This document shows positions 31,678 to 40,848 of a DNA stretch of 46,317 nucleotides, in pieces; positions within the stretch are counted from its first letter, which is position 1; each line of letters opens with the position of its first letter. Both the position numbers and the translations under genes were made by a program. The stretch is from an uncultured Bacteroidales bacterium (GTDB lineage: Bacteria; Bacteroidota; Bacteroidia; Bacteroidales; Bacteroidaceae), in assembly GCA_902760345.1 (NCBI GenBank), contig CACWFY010000018.1, forward strand, positions 1 through 46,317, given 5' to 3'. Below the pieces are notes generated by a model. That model saw only the letters and a list, made by a program, of their open reading frames with translations. It was not told where the DNA came from and made no database searches.

Positions 31678-32730
31678 TTATTTCTGAATCATCTTACGGC
31701 CGTTCTTGATCACTACGCCTTTATAGTCCTTGCCGACACGCTGACCAGAGAGGTTGTAAATCTCGTTACTTCCTTCAGCCATGGTGTTCTTTACATTCTT
31801 CACACCTGTGGTGTTTTCATCGTCATAGACAATGGTGAGGGCGCGGGCTGAAGAAGGGTCTACAGGCAGTGTAACATAGCAGCGGAAAGCATTAATTGAA
31901 TAATTTGATCCATAGTTATTAGAGGATGTCATCTTATAAAAACCAACTCCTTCTTTACCATTTTGAAGGACATAAGAATTAAGAGGTACAAAATGAGGCT
32001 GGAATACTCCATATAGCACACCGTATTGAGCATCTCTAACATGCCTATGATTATTTTCTGTTATTATTTCTTCTGGAGCAAAAACTGGATTTTCTGGGAT
32101 AGACAGAGAAAATATATAAGAACGTGCTTCATCTGCATTCAAAAGAACCGGTGTGCGTGCGGGAATCTGACTACTCACAGGAGTCGCTTTCAGAGCTTCA
32201 TTTTCATATGTAAGTGTATATGCCCTAACACCAGAAGGAATAGTTGCAGCAACTGGCAACATGAGTGTACTAACTTTAGCAGAACCAAATACCACAGGAA
32301 ACTCTGTTATGCTAGAAATTTCCTTCATATCAGGAGCCGATTCTCCATTATAATGGAGTACCATTTTCATAAGACCAATACCCGCATTAGTGTAATTACC
32401 AGTGTCAGATGTCGGATCTAGAACTTTACCTCCAGCTGTCAAATATTTAACAGTATTTGAAGTTTCATAATTTTTTGAAGCTAGTGTAGCAGTACCAAGT
32501 TTCCATGTCTTATAAGTATTTGGTGCAGTAGTAGGCGCTGCATATTGGCAAAAATACCTTGTTGTGGTTTGGGCCTCAGCATCCTCAGCCGTGGAAGGAA
32601 AAAAACCCAACATTGTCCATTTGTCATCCATCAGGCTATAACCAGTATCAGAGATGCCAAGTATCTGCGCATTTAATGATAAGGCCATCACGGCAAGAGC
32701 CATCAATGTAAGTAATCTTTTCTTTTTCAT
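31678..32730 (-). CDS. Secreted protein with C-terminal sorting tail, function unknown
   Basis: A 350-residue protein with a signal peptide (MKKKRLLTLMALAVMALSLNAQ) and the tail EIYNLSGQRV...YKGVVIKNGRK, shared with the products of 28464 and 42969. The middle is beta-rich with repeated leucine-threonine strands, resembling the beta-sandwich repeats of Bacteroidetes surface proteins; I do not recognise a catalytic site. Bases about 31900-32600 are clearly richer in A and T than the genes on either side, while the two ends match the neighbourhood, suggesting a replaced core. It leads the transcript that includes the 65-residue protein, MFS and ROK genes. Confidence 0.75.
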   Translation of the reverse strand: MKKKRLLTLMALAVMALSLNAQILGISDTGYSLMDDKWTMLGFFPSTAEDAEAQTTTRYFCQYAAPTTAPNTYKTWKLGTATLASKNYETSNTVKYLTAGGKVLDPTSDTGNYTNAGIGLMKMVLHYNGESAPDMKEISSITEFPVVFGSAKVSTLMLPVAATIPSGVRAYTLTYENEALKATPVSSQIPARTPVLLNADEARSYIFSLSIPENPVFAPEEIITENNHRHVRDAQYGVLYGVFQPHFVPLNSYVLQNGKEGVGFYKMTSSNNYGSNYSINAFRCYVTLPVDPSSARALTIVYDDENTTGVKNVKNTMAEGSNEIYNLSGQRVGKDYKGVVIKNGRKMIQK

Positions 32731-32771
32731 AGTTTTTGTTGTTTTTTGTTAGACATTATTTTGTTTTGTTG

Positions 32772-32779
32772 CAAAGGTA
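32772..32779 (-). promoter_or_regulatory. -7 box of the tailed protein-MFS-ROK operon
   Basis: TACCTTTG on the minus strand (32779-32772), 41 bases before the start codon at 32730. No clear -33 TTTG. Confidence 0.6.
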
Positions 32780-32845
32780 GCCCAACTTTCCCTAAGCTGC
32801 TATCACAATACAACAATCCGATGCAAGAATATTGTAAAACCGTTG

Positions 32846-34561
32846 TTATTTTAGCAAAGGCATGATAACCCGTTCCATCACTTCATAGCCTTTGGCGTTG
32901 GGATGGACACCGTCGACACTGTGACCTTCCTTGAGCGAACGGTCTTTGCGTGACACCAGTGCCGAATAGTAGTCGGCATAGGGAAGGTGGTGTTCCTTGG
33001 CGTACTGTTTGATACGGGCATTAAGATGGGCTATCTTGTCTTCCGGTTCAATGGCAGGGCGCCAACTGAAACGCTTGGCAGGCAACACGGACGAGAGGAT
33101 GACCTGGATGCCATGCAGCTGTGCCAACTCCACCATCGTGATGATATTACCCATGGTGACATCTTCGTCATACATGCCCGTATTCTCTGCAATGTCGTTG
33201 GTGCCGGCATTGATGACCACCGTCTTAGGCTTTAGGTTGATGACATCCTCACGGAAGCGCGTCACAAACTGTGACGAGGTCTGACCGGAGATGCCACGAC
33301 ATACGAAATGGGGATGACTTTGCCAGAACTCTGCATGGCGGCGAGGCCAGAAGTCGGTGATGCTATTGCCAAGGAATACCACACGGTCAGGGTCTTCAAT
33401 GGCTTTCATCCGTTCGTTGTCGGCATTGTAGCGGGCTATCTGTGCCCAGTCACGGTCACCCTGATAGTTGAGCAGCGCATCCATGGAACCTACATCCCAC
33501 TTGGTGATAGCCGACACCTGCGGTATCAGCGTCATGGCTATCTTGCGTTGTCCCTGGCGGTTGGGGTGCCATGAAGCTCCTAAGTCATAGCCATAGTGGA
33601 TGATATTGGGCATGGGCTGTGCCATGTGGACATGCTTGAACTGCTGCACGCTGTCGCGAAGCACCTGCAGGGCTGCCAGCAGATACTCACTGGCAGAATG
33701 GGGCGTGATGCATAGCACCGGAACCTCGCCATAGTGCTGTTGCAAGGAACGGATGAGCTTCAGGTAGTTGCCCACATACTGCTTGACGGTGGGCAGGGCA
33801 ACAGGCGAGAAGTCGTTGGTGCCCAGATTGATCATCACCAGGTCTGGGCGGTAGGCCTTGAAGTCGTATGCCAGCGTGTCGTGGTCATCAAACAGACGGT
33901 CGTGGCGCGTCAGGAGGTTTTCTGTCGTCTGCTGCTCCTTGCCATAGTTTCTGACCAGTCCCTTTCCTGAGTGGGCTATCAGCGCATAGTCGGCATTGAA
34001 GTAGCGGGCTATGATACAGGCGTAGGCATCGTTGCAGTTCTCCGTTTCCAGACGGAACGGGTCTTCTGCGCGGTTGCTCTCCACGCCAAAGCCGCAGGTA
34101 TAGCTGTCGCCATAGACCTCAATGAAGCGCTTCTTGGGTGCTACTTTCTTGAGTTCTGCCTTTTGGTCTATGCTGATGCCGTCAATGGTGGTACGGCTGT
34201 ATTCTCCTTCCGTACAGCGTTGCAGGCAGAGCGTATGCCACCCTTTGCGCAGCCCGTCGGCCAACAGCACGTCATGGCTTTCCTTGCCGTACATCTTGAC
34301 TTTCTGTTTCCAGCGTCCGTCAATAAAGACATTATAGTATGCCGTGTCGCTCTCGGCAATCCGCACACTCATCAGCCTGCCTGTGAAAGCAACTTGCATA
34401 TAGACACCCGTCCAGTCGAAGCTGACACTGCCGTTGCTGTTGTGTAACACACGACCCGTAAAGGAGACGTGCTCGTCAGCAGCTGTTACAAAACGTGTTG
34501 CAGCCGAAACATGGATGCTGGCGGCTGCAACGAGCAGCAATAGAAAAATCCTTTTCTTCAT
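32846..34561 (-). CDS. Double carbohydrate esterase: CE2-like plus SGNH domain
   Basis: A secreted protein of 571 residues (signal peptide to about residue 21). The first part has a jelly-roll domain (about 25-135) and an SGNH domain with nucleophile Ser153 in GDSYTCG, GTNDFSP and His332 in SWHPN, the CE2 arrangement. The second part (about 392-571) is another SGNH esterase with Ser400 in GNSITDF, GISGQTSSQ, NAGTNDIAEN and DGVHPNAKG. CE2 enzymes remove acetyl groups from glucomannan, xylan and similar glycans. The two sites may remove acetyls from different positions. It lies 10 bases after the FAD oxidoreductase gene in the degradation operon. Confidence 0.85.
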   Translation of the reverse strand: MKKRIFLLLLVAAASIHVSAATRFVTAADEHVSFTGRVLHNSNGSVSFDWTGVYMQVAFTGRLMSVRIAESDTAYYNVFIDGRWKQKVKMYGKESHDVLLADGLRKGWHTLCLQRCTEGEYSRTTIDGISIDQKAELKKVAPKKRFIEVYGDSYTCGFGVESNRAEDPFRLETENCNDAYACIIARYFNADYALIAHSGKGLVRNYGKEQQTTENLLTRHDRLFDDHDTLAYDFKAYRPDLVMINLGTNDFSPVALPTVKQYVGNYLKLIRSLQQHYGEVPVLCITPHSASEYLLAALQVLRDSVQQFKHVHMAQPMPNIIHYGYDLGASWHPNRQGQRKIAMTLIPQVSAITKWDVGSMDALLNYQGDRDWAQIARYNADNERMKAIEDPDRVVFLGNSITDFWPRRHAEFWQSHPHFVCRGISGQTSSQFVTRFREDVINLKPKTVVINAGTNDIAENTGMYDEDVTMGNIITMVELAQLHGIQVILSSVLPAKRFSWRPAIEPEDKIAHLNARIKQYAKEHHLPYADYYSALVSRKDRSLKEGHSVDGVHPNAKGYEVMERVIMPLLK

Positions 34562-34571
34562 TTTTTATTCT

Positions 34572-36326
34572 TTATTCTTCATTCTTAACTCTTTTGGCTT
34601 TCCAACTGGTTATCTTACCCTGAAGACCGAGTTGTTGGGCTTGCTTGAAGTCCTTGTCGGCAGGTGTCATGTCCTCATAATAGAATAAGGTGGCCCCCTC
34701 GTCGAGCAAACGCTCTTGCAGCTTGGGGATGTTTACCTGCTGTACCCCGCAACGGTCGTCAATGGCTATCGAGGCGGCAGCACCGGCAGCCTGACCGAGT
34801 GCCATCCAGCAGGGCTCCATACGCAGGGTAGAGAAACCGATGTGTGACCCGCTCACGGGAACGGGCAACAGCAGATTATCCACTTCTTTGGGTACGATGA
34901 CACCGTAGGGTACGGTATATACGGCTGTAGGATAGCTGATAAAGCCGTCCAGATGGGCGCGGCCGCTCTCCCGTTTGCGGGCAGCATGCGAGTCGAGGGC
35001 ATAGTGGCTGGCGGTGATACTGGTGGCATGGACGGGTGGGCGTTGTCCCTCAGCCACGGGGAGTGCATCCTTGGCGGTGAAGAAGTACATACCTTCAAAC
35101 CGCCGCCCCTCGCGGACATATACCTGGCGGGGGAAGTAGCCGTTGTCCTGATATTCGGTCTTGGCGTATCCCCACTTCTGTATCTCACGGCGGAACTGAA
35201 GCGGCAGTGCCTCGTCGTGCTGGGCAAACCAGAACAGTCCCTCCGTATAGTCGCGCAGCCGTTGGGCGAACTTGTCGCGCCACTCCCATGAGGAGGTCGG
35301 CCACGGCCAGTTCTCCTCCGGCAGGTCGGTAGAGATGAAGACCGCATGCTGGTTGTTGGCATCGACCTTACCGTTCGGCACCTTGTTGTTGCTCACCAGA
35401 CGTTCGATGCCCCACATATCCCACGGAGTGATGCTGCGCTCGCCGCCGTTCAAAAGGTGCTGGCGGTTCTTCTCATAGACATCAGCCGACAGGTCTTTCA
35501 CGGCTTTCCAGGTGGTACGGCCCGTCCAGACATCATCGATGAGTGAGACGTAATCCTCTCGGCGATAGGTGGCAGGCTTCTCAATGGGCATCCTCTGCTG
35601 CGGGTCATCCGTCAGCGTCAGACGGTAGTTGTAGGCCTGCACGGCATTATCCGGTTCTCCCGTAGTACCCTCGGCAGGCAGACTTTTCCAGTATTCATAG
35701 GCCTTGCCGGCTCCGGGCTCATCGTATTCCCACGCCGCTTCACGGCCTACGCGGTAGGGTACACGGGCGGCAGCACCGAGGTCACCCTCGTAGGTGGCAT
35801 CGACAAAGATGCGTCCCTGGTAGTATTCATACGCTCCTGTCTGTCGGTTGACGACACGGATTCGGCTGACGTGCTGCCCCTGCATCTCGATGTCACCCGT
35901 CGAGAAGTTAAATTGCCGCTGGGTAAGCACGGTAATCCGTGCCCCCTCTGCAGCAATCATCTCCTGAAAGATCTTCTCAGCCACTGACGGTTCGAAGTGG
36001 AAACCGTCGCTACAATCTTTTACCTGTTGTGATGTTTTACCGTATGTCTTGCTATAATAGGCTTTGATGCGCTGTGTGAACTCGCTGAACAGTCCTGTGG
36101 TGGCGCCACGGGTGGCAATGTCGGTAGCACCAAGTCCGTTGGCTGGCAGTCCGCCGATATATGCCGTGCGCTCCAGAACGACCGAGGTCTTTCCCATGCG
36201 GGCCGCCTCAATGGCTGCCATGATGCCGCCAGGAGTGCCGCCAACAATCACCAGGTCGTAATCCTGTGCCCACAGCGTTTTGCTGATGCACAGCATCATC
36301 ATCAGAATCAGTGTCTTCAGTTTCAT
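34572..36326 (-). CDS. Secreted FAD-dependent oxidoreductase
   Basis: A 584-residue protein with a signal peptide (MKLKTLILMMMLCISKTLWAQ) and an FAD-binding start DLVIVGGTPGGIMAAIEAAR, followed by VVLERTAYIGG, in the FAD_oxidored (pfam12831-like) group often found in polysaccharide loci. A longer frame to 36500 lies over the upstream gene in another phase and was not used. ATG 36326 overlaps the upstream stop by ATGA, so the two are coupled. Its substrate is unknown; oxidation of a sugar or a released product is possible. A HisXxx-type covalent flavin link is not evident. Confidence 0.8.
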   Translation of the reverse strand: MKLKTLILMMMLCISKTLWAQDYDLVIVGGTPGGIMAAIEAARMGKTSVVLERTAYIGGLPANGLGATDIATRGATTGLFSEFTQRIKAYYSKTYGKTSQQVKDCSDGFHFEPSVAEKIFQEMIAAEGARITVLTQRQFNFSTGDIEMQGQHVSRIRVVNRQTGAYEYYQGRIFVDATYEGDLGAAARVPYRVGREAAWEYDEPGAGKAYEYWKSLPAEGTTGEPDNAVQAYNYRLTLTDDPQQRMPIEKPATYRREDYVSLIDDVWTGRTTWKAVKDLSADVYEKNRQHLLNGGERSITPWDMWGIERLVSNNKVPNGKVDANNQHAVFISTDLPEENWPWPTSSWEWRDKFAQRLRDYTEGLFWFAQHDEALPLQFRREIQKWGYAKTEYQDNGYFPRQVYVREGRRFEGMYFFTAKDALPVAEGQRPPVHATSITASHYALDSHAARKRESGRAHLDGFISYPTAVYTVPYGVIVPKEVDNLLLPVPVSGSHIGFSTLRMEPCWMALGQAAGAAASIAIDDRCGVQQVNIPKLQERLLDEGATLFYYEDMTPADKDFKQAQQLGLQGKITSWKAKRVKNEE

Positions 36327-39300
36327 CGTGTTGTCTTGTATTTTGTCATGATGTTCACTTGCGGACGGTCTACGGTATAGTCCTGCTCTGGGTGGACACC
36401 CAGAATGTATTTGCCCCATCGGGCACCTGCTGCCCAGTAGGTTCCCTGGACACCGTTGTCTGCCAGATAGCCCAAGAACAAATCCAGGCATTCCAGCCAC
36501 CGCGCATCATCAGCCGGTACACCGTATTCTCCCACCAGTCCACGCTTATGGTAGCGTTTCAGCCACTCCACGAAGGGGCGCACACGGTCCACACCCACGG
36601 TGGGGTAGGCCTCTTCTTCATCGTAGCCTTTGCGGTAGATACCCGACGCATCGCTGTCGAAATAGCAGTGCGCCTCATAGATGAGGTTGTCCGAAGGGTC
36701 ACGTAATGTCTCCAGTCCTTGGTTGATATAGGGCCAGCGCTCTGCTGAGCTCCATGTGTTTCCTGCCACGACGATGGCGGTCTGACGGTCTACGCTGCGG
36801 ATGGAGTCAATGGCCACCTGTGCAATCTCCACCCACGGACAGCTGTCCAGCATATCGTGCGGCTCGTTGCATAGGCCGTAGCCATAGAGTCCCGGCTCGT
36901 CTTTCAAGGCTCGGGCAATGGTTGCCCACGCCTGAGCGAAGTGTGCAGGCTGCAAGGTGTCGCCAATGATACGGTTCTTGCCCATGTAGTTGCGTCGTCC
37001 GTAGTTGTGCATATCCAACAGGATGCTCATGCCGCGACGGTCAGCCTCACGGAGCAGGAAGCGGATATACTCCAGCTCGTCGCTGCTCAAAGGTCCTTCT
37101 ATGTCATGCTGCAGGCGCTCCCACTTGAACGGCAGGCGAATCAGCATCATATCTTTCGATGCCCAATAGTCCAACTCGCGGGTGGTGGGGTAGTGGTAGT
37201 CTTTGTTGAAGCGACCCACACCCTCCATCTTCTTATGGAAAAACTCCGCTCCCGCCAGATTGACACCAAAGGATTGTGGCTTCTGGGCGGCGAAACCACC
37301 CAGCAGTGCACCAGGCTGTTCCGTCAACTCATAGACGATGGTAGCTCCTTCGGCTATCTCCGTATGGCGTATCCATGCCCTGTCGAGTACCTGACCATTC
37401 AGGGTAACCCTCGAGATATAGCGGGCATCGGGTGACGACTTGCGGGTGAGCATTCGTATCTGCTTCTTGTTTTCCATCGTGAGCGTCACCTCGTCAAAAG
37501 TCGGCGGCAACAGGTAGTAATAGTCCTGTCCTGCATTCGGGAACAGGCCGATGGATGTAAAGACATACCACGAGCCCATGGCTCCACTGTCCTCATTGTC
37601 AGGATAGCCGCGCTCTATAGAGAAACCCGTCTGGCGCAGCCGTGCCACATAGTCGGCAGTCAGGTCGGGACGGTCGCAATGGGTGAAGAGGAATGGCGTG
37701 AGGAAACCAGGTTCGTTGGACAGGTCGATGAGTCCATGGTCAAAACCGTATTGCAGTCGGCGTACCATTTGCTGCTTGCCGCCACACAGGCTTATCAAAC
37801 GGTCGGTCTGTGCCGGTGTGAAGAGTGTATAGCACCAGGAGTTGCCCTCGTAGAAATAGTCCACCCACGAGCCATAGACATGTGCAGGGTCAATAGTGAT
37901 CCAACTGCCGTCTGCTCGCTTTGGTGCGATGAAGCCTTTGAAGCCGTGGCTCTCCAGGTCGCTGTTGAACAGCTGTGTCCACTGTTGTGAGCGCCTTTCC
38001 ATGTTGTCTGCCAAGGCATCATCGCCCATCAGGCGGGCAATGCGTGCACAGCAGTCGTCGTTATAGGCATACTCCATGGTATAGGAACACGACATCATCT
38101 GATGCTCGCCAGGAATGTAGCCATAGCGCAGGTAAGCCGTGTCGCGGGCATGCAGGGCATTGTGGCGCATCACCTCGTAGGCCTTGCGACGATCGAAGCC
38201 CTTGACGTTTTTCAGGATAGCATCGGCAATGACGTTGTCCACATCGTCGCCACCCTGCTTGCTGTCCCACTCCATAGAAGCGGTGAAGGTCGGCGTACAC
38301 TTCCCGTCGTGGGCCAACCGGTCAATAAATGAGTTGACGGTCTTGGCCACAAAACTCTCGTTGATCAGTGTCAGCAAGGGATAGCATGTGCGCCAGGTGT
38401 CCCAGATGCAGTAGTGGTCGTCAATATGTGCCTGAGTGCTCTGCCAATGGGGATTGTCAGCTGTACGGTCTCGCGGCATGACCTGCGAGTGATACAAGGC
38501 GGTATAAAACAGTTGGCGCTCATGGGGTGTGGCGCCTTTCACCTGTATCTTACCCAAAGCCTCGTTCCAAGCCTCACGGGCAGCAGCCTTGATATCATCG
38601 ACGGTCTTGTTGCCGATTTCCAGACGCAGGTATTTCTCCGCATCCTTGATGCTACGCAAGGAAACGGCTATGGCGGCATTGACCACTGGTCGTCTGATAT
38701 CCATGCGGGCATAGAGCTCCTTGGTGCCACGGTTGGTGATGGCGACCTTCACGTCTGCATCATCCAATTGCAGGGCGAAGTACACCTTGTAAGGCTGTTC
38801 GCTGCCAAAGCCGCCGGCATATTCGCCCCATCCCGTCAGCAGATGCCGTTCGGCATTATAATCCAGTTGACCACCTAAGAAGCGGCCTTTCACAATGGGT
38901 ACGATATGCTGTGGGATGCTGTGACGCATGTCCAACAGCAGCGTCTTGTTCTTCTTGTCAGGATAGGTCAGACGGTAGGCCACCGCATGGTGTGTGGGAG
39001 CCAGTTCGGTAAGGATGTCATAGCGGTTGAGCCTGACCTTATAGTAATAAGGAGTAGCCACCTCTTCCGACTTCTGTGAGTCGTGACCGTCTTCCTTGGC
39101 CGAGAAGCCCGTCTGGGGTGACAGCAACAACTGGCCGTAACGCGACCAGCCAATGCCCGATACGTGTAGTTGTCCGAACCCGCGGATGACATCATGCTCG
39201 TCATAACCGTTCTGTCCGCCCTTCGGCGTCTGCGGAGCAGGATTTACTGAGCCGTGAGGCAGCTGCGGTCCGATGACGCAGTTGCTACCGCCACGGACAC

Positions 39301-39403
39301 CCATGAACATGTTTACTTCGTCTGCAAGTGCTGCTGACTGCGCACAGACAGGAAAAGGTAAAATAGTTAAAAGGTAAAAAAGTAATATCTTTGTTTTCAT
39401 CAT
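36323..39403 (-). CDS. Secreted fusion: GH92 alpha-mannosidase plus GH5 glycanase
   Basis: A 1026-residue protein with a signal peptide (to about residue 21). Residues 25 to about 700 form a GH92 alpha-mannosidase: NMFMGVRGGSNCVIGPQLP start, WDTWRTCYPL, FYEGNSWCYT and the YPDNEDSGAMGSWYV segment (about 595-610) with the calcium and catalytic acids. Residues about 709-1026 form a GH5 (alpha/beta)8 domain starting FGVNLAGAEF, with acid/base Glu847 in CNEPHD and nucleophile Glu959 in VGEYGVP. GH92 alone normally ends near residue 740, so the GH5 is an addition. One polypeptide could thus trim alpha-mannose branches and cut a beta-linked backbone. It is coupled to the FAD oxidoreductase gene by a 4-base overlap. 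Confidence 0.88.
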   Translation of the reverse strand: MMKTKILLFYLLTILPFPVCAQSAALADEVNMFMGVRGGSNCVIGPQLPHGSVNPAPQTPKGGQNGYDEHDVIRGFGQLHVSGIGWSRYGQLLLSPQTGFSAKEDGHDSQKSEEVATPYYYKVRLNRYDILTELAPTHHAVAYRLTYPDKKNKTLLLDMRHSIPQHIVPIVKGRFLGGQLDYNAERHLLTGWGEYAGGFGSEQPYKVYFALQLDDADVKVAITNRGTKELYARMDIRRPVVNAAIAVSLRSIKDAEKYLRLEIGNKTVDDIKAAAREAWNEALGKIQVKGATPHERQLFYTALYHSQVMPRDRTADNPHWQSTQAHIDDHYCIWDTWRTCYPLLTLINESFVAKTVNSFIDRLAHDGKCTPTFTASMEWDSKQGGDDVDNVIADAILKNVKGFDRRKAYEVMRHNALHARDTAYLRYGYIPGEHQMMSCSYTMEYAYNDDCCARIARLMGDDALADNMERRSQQWTQLFNSDLESHGFKGFIAPKRADGSWITIDPAHVYGSWVDYFYEGNSWCYTLFTPAQTDRLISLCGGKQQMVRRLQYGFDHGLIDLSNEPGFLTPFLFTHCDRPDLTADYVARLRQTGFSIERGYPDNEDSGAMGSWYVFTSIGLFPNAGQDYYYLLPPTFDEVTLTMENKKQIRMLTRKSSPDARYISRVTLNGQVLDRAWIRHTEIAEGATIVYELTEQPGALLGGFAAQKPQSFGVNLAGAEFFHKKMEGVGRFNKDYHYPTTRELDYWASKDMMLIRLPFKWERLQHDIEGPLSSDELEYIRFLLREADRRGMSILLDMHNYGRRNYMGKNRIIGDTLQPAHFAQAWATIARALKDEPGLYGYGLCNEPHDMLDSCPWVEIAQVAIDSIRSVDRQTAIVVAGNTWSSAERWPYINQGLETLRDPSDNLIYEAHCYFDSDASGIYRKGYDEEEAYPTVGVDRVRPFVEWLKRYHKRGLVGEYGVPADDARWLECLDLFLGYLADNGVQGTYWAAGARWGKYILGVHPEQDYTVDRPQVNIMTKYKTTR

Positions 39404-39538
39404 ACTGTCTTTTAAGGAGCGAAGGATGATCAGTCACAGACCGTCCTTCGCATGGTTAAACAAACTTCTAAAATTTACTAACTTGCTAATTACTAACTAA
39501 CTCAATACTAACTAACAAAACTAACTTATGAATCATTA
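39404..39538. repeat. GTTAGT-rich spacer with a hairpin
   Basis: Between the GH88 stop and the GH92-GH5 start. About seven copies of ACTAAC (GTTAGT on the coding strand) fill 39474-39541, and an 8-base-pair stem, 39419-39426 with 39444-39451, lies nearer the start codon. No promoter box is seen. Confidence 0.6.
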
Positions 39539-40756
39539 CTAACGCTTATTCAATACCAATTGACGATATCTCGTCAGTGCCTCTATATAGTAATAGTCGG
39601 CATAGTTGATGGATGCGTCTATCTCGTAGCCGGCCGGCAGGTTACCGGTGGTATGGAGCAGGAAGGCACTGTTCTTCTGCCGGCTCTGATAGTTTTCAGA
39701 CGACAACATGAGAAGCATTTGTTCAGCGGCCTTCTGATATTTCCTGGCCAGCTTTGGATTGTCCTCCAGCCCTGCCAGCTCGATGAGTGCAGAGGCTACG
39801 ATGGCTGCTGCGGAGGCATCACGCGTGGCATGAGGAATCTTCGGATCATCAAAGTCCCAATAGGGTATCATATCCTTCGGCAGCCGGCTGAGATAGGCAT
39901 CGGTGATCTTTTCTGCAAAACGCAGGAATTCCTTGTCACCCGTCTCACGATAAACGAAGGTAAAGCCGTAGATGCCCCACGCCTGTCCGCGGGCCCAGAA
40001 ACTATTATCGTTAAGCCCTTGGTTGGTACAGCCACGCAGGAACTCTCCTGTGATGCTGTCGTATAGGGCGACATGGTAGCTGGTATAGTCTTTGCGGAAC
40101 TGGTGGCGCATGGTCTGACGGGCATGGCTGACAGCCATGTTATAATAATCCTTGGATCCTCCGTTTTTGGCAGCAAAGAACAGCAGTTGCAGGTTCATCA
40201 TATTATCCATGATGGTATTATGCGGCCACCCGTTATCCTTGACGGCATGGGGCCATGACAAGATAGTACCCACTTTAGGATTATAGAGACCTGCCAGTTT
40301 CTTTGCTCCCTCCAAAAGCACCTCTTTATACTCTCCACGACGGGTGTTCTGCCAGGCATGTCCGAAGCTGCAGAACAACTGAAAGCCGATATCGTGGTCA
40401 GGCTGATGCTGCTCACCTACCAGCGGACGCTGCCGTTCGGTATAGCTGATGGCGATGAGCTCGTCGGACAATTGCCGGGTGTTCTCATAATTATACCATA
40501 GGATGCCTGGCCAGAAGCCACTGGTCCAGTCATATACATTAGTAGTGTGCCACTGGTTATCACCGGCATTGATGCTACGGGGCAACACGCTGTCGTTGGG
40601 CAGCTCTCTCAGCGTCCTCTCTATCTGATGATGACAGTAGGCCAGCTGCCTGTCTACCCATGACAGTGACAAAACTTTTGAATGACAGGCTGTCGCAGAC
40701 AACAACAGCATACAGCCTGTCAACAAGGAATGGAGATGTGGAAGTATTCTCTTCAT
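39539..40756 (-). CDS. GH88 unsaturated glucuronyl hydrolase
   Basis: A 405-residue enzyme that removes the 4,5-unsaturated uronic acid left at the end of lyase products. The start has a lipoprotein-like signal (LLLSATAC, Cys24). The (alpha/alpha)6 fold is indicated by WTSGFWPGILW and by two key acids, Asp122 in DHDIGF and Asp184 in MDNMMNL, whose separation (62) is close to that of the catalytic pair in Bacillus UGL. ARGQAWGIYGF is another family mark. It follows the PL8-like lyase gene by 92 bases and has a possible box of its own. GH105 is the nearest alternative; the DHDIGF and MDNMMNL motifs favour GH88. Confidence 0.88.
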   Translation of the reverse strand: MKRILPHLHSLLTGCMLLLSATACHSKVLSLSWVDRQLAYCHHQIERTLRELPNDSVLPRSINAGDNQWHTTNVYDWTSGFWPGILWYNYENTRQLSDELIAISYTERQRPLVGEQHQPDHDIGFQLFCSFGHAWQNTRRGEYKEVLLEGAKKLAGLYNPKVGTILSWPHAVKDNGWPHNTIMDNMMNLQLLFFAAKNGGSKDYYNMAVSHARQTMRHQFRKDYTSYHVALYDSITGEFLRGCTNQGLNDNSFWARGQAWGIYGFTFVYRETGDKEFLRFAEKITDAYLSRLPKDMIPYWDFDDPKIPHATRDASAAAIVASALIELAGLEDNPKLARKYQKAAEQMLLMLSSENYQSRQKNSAFLLHTTGNLPAGYEIDASINYADYYYIEALTRYRQLVLNKR

Positions 40757-40788
40757 ATTTACTTACTCTTTGCTTTGTTTTTCTACTG

Positions 40789-40796
40789 CAAAATTA
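40789..40796 (-). promoter_or_regulatory. Possible -7 box of the GH88 gene
   Basis: TAATTTTG on the minus strand (40796-40789), 32 bases before the start codon at 40756. No -33 TTTG is visible. Confidence 0.45.
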
Positions 40797-40848
40797 CGAG
40801 TAAGTAGCTTTTTGTGATAAGAGAATATTTTAATTGAATGCAATAATT

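Noticed and set aside
36327-36500. N-terminal extension of the FAD oxidoreductase frame to 36500
   Set aside because: The extra 58 residues overlap the conserved end of the GH5 domain in another phase, and the signal peptide begins at 36326, which also forms an ATGA overlap.
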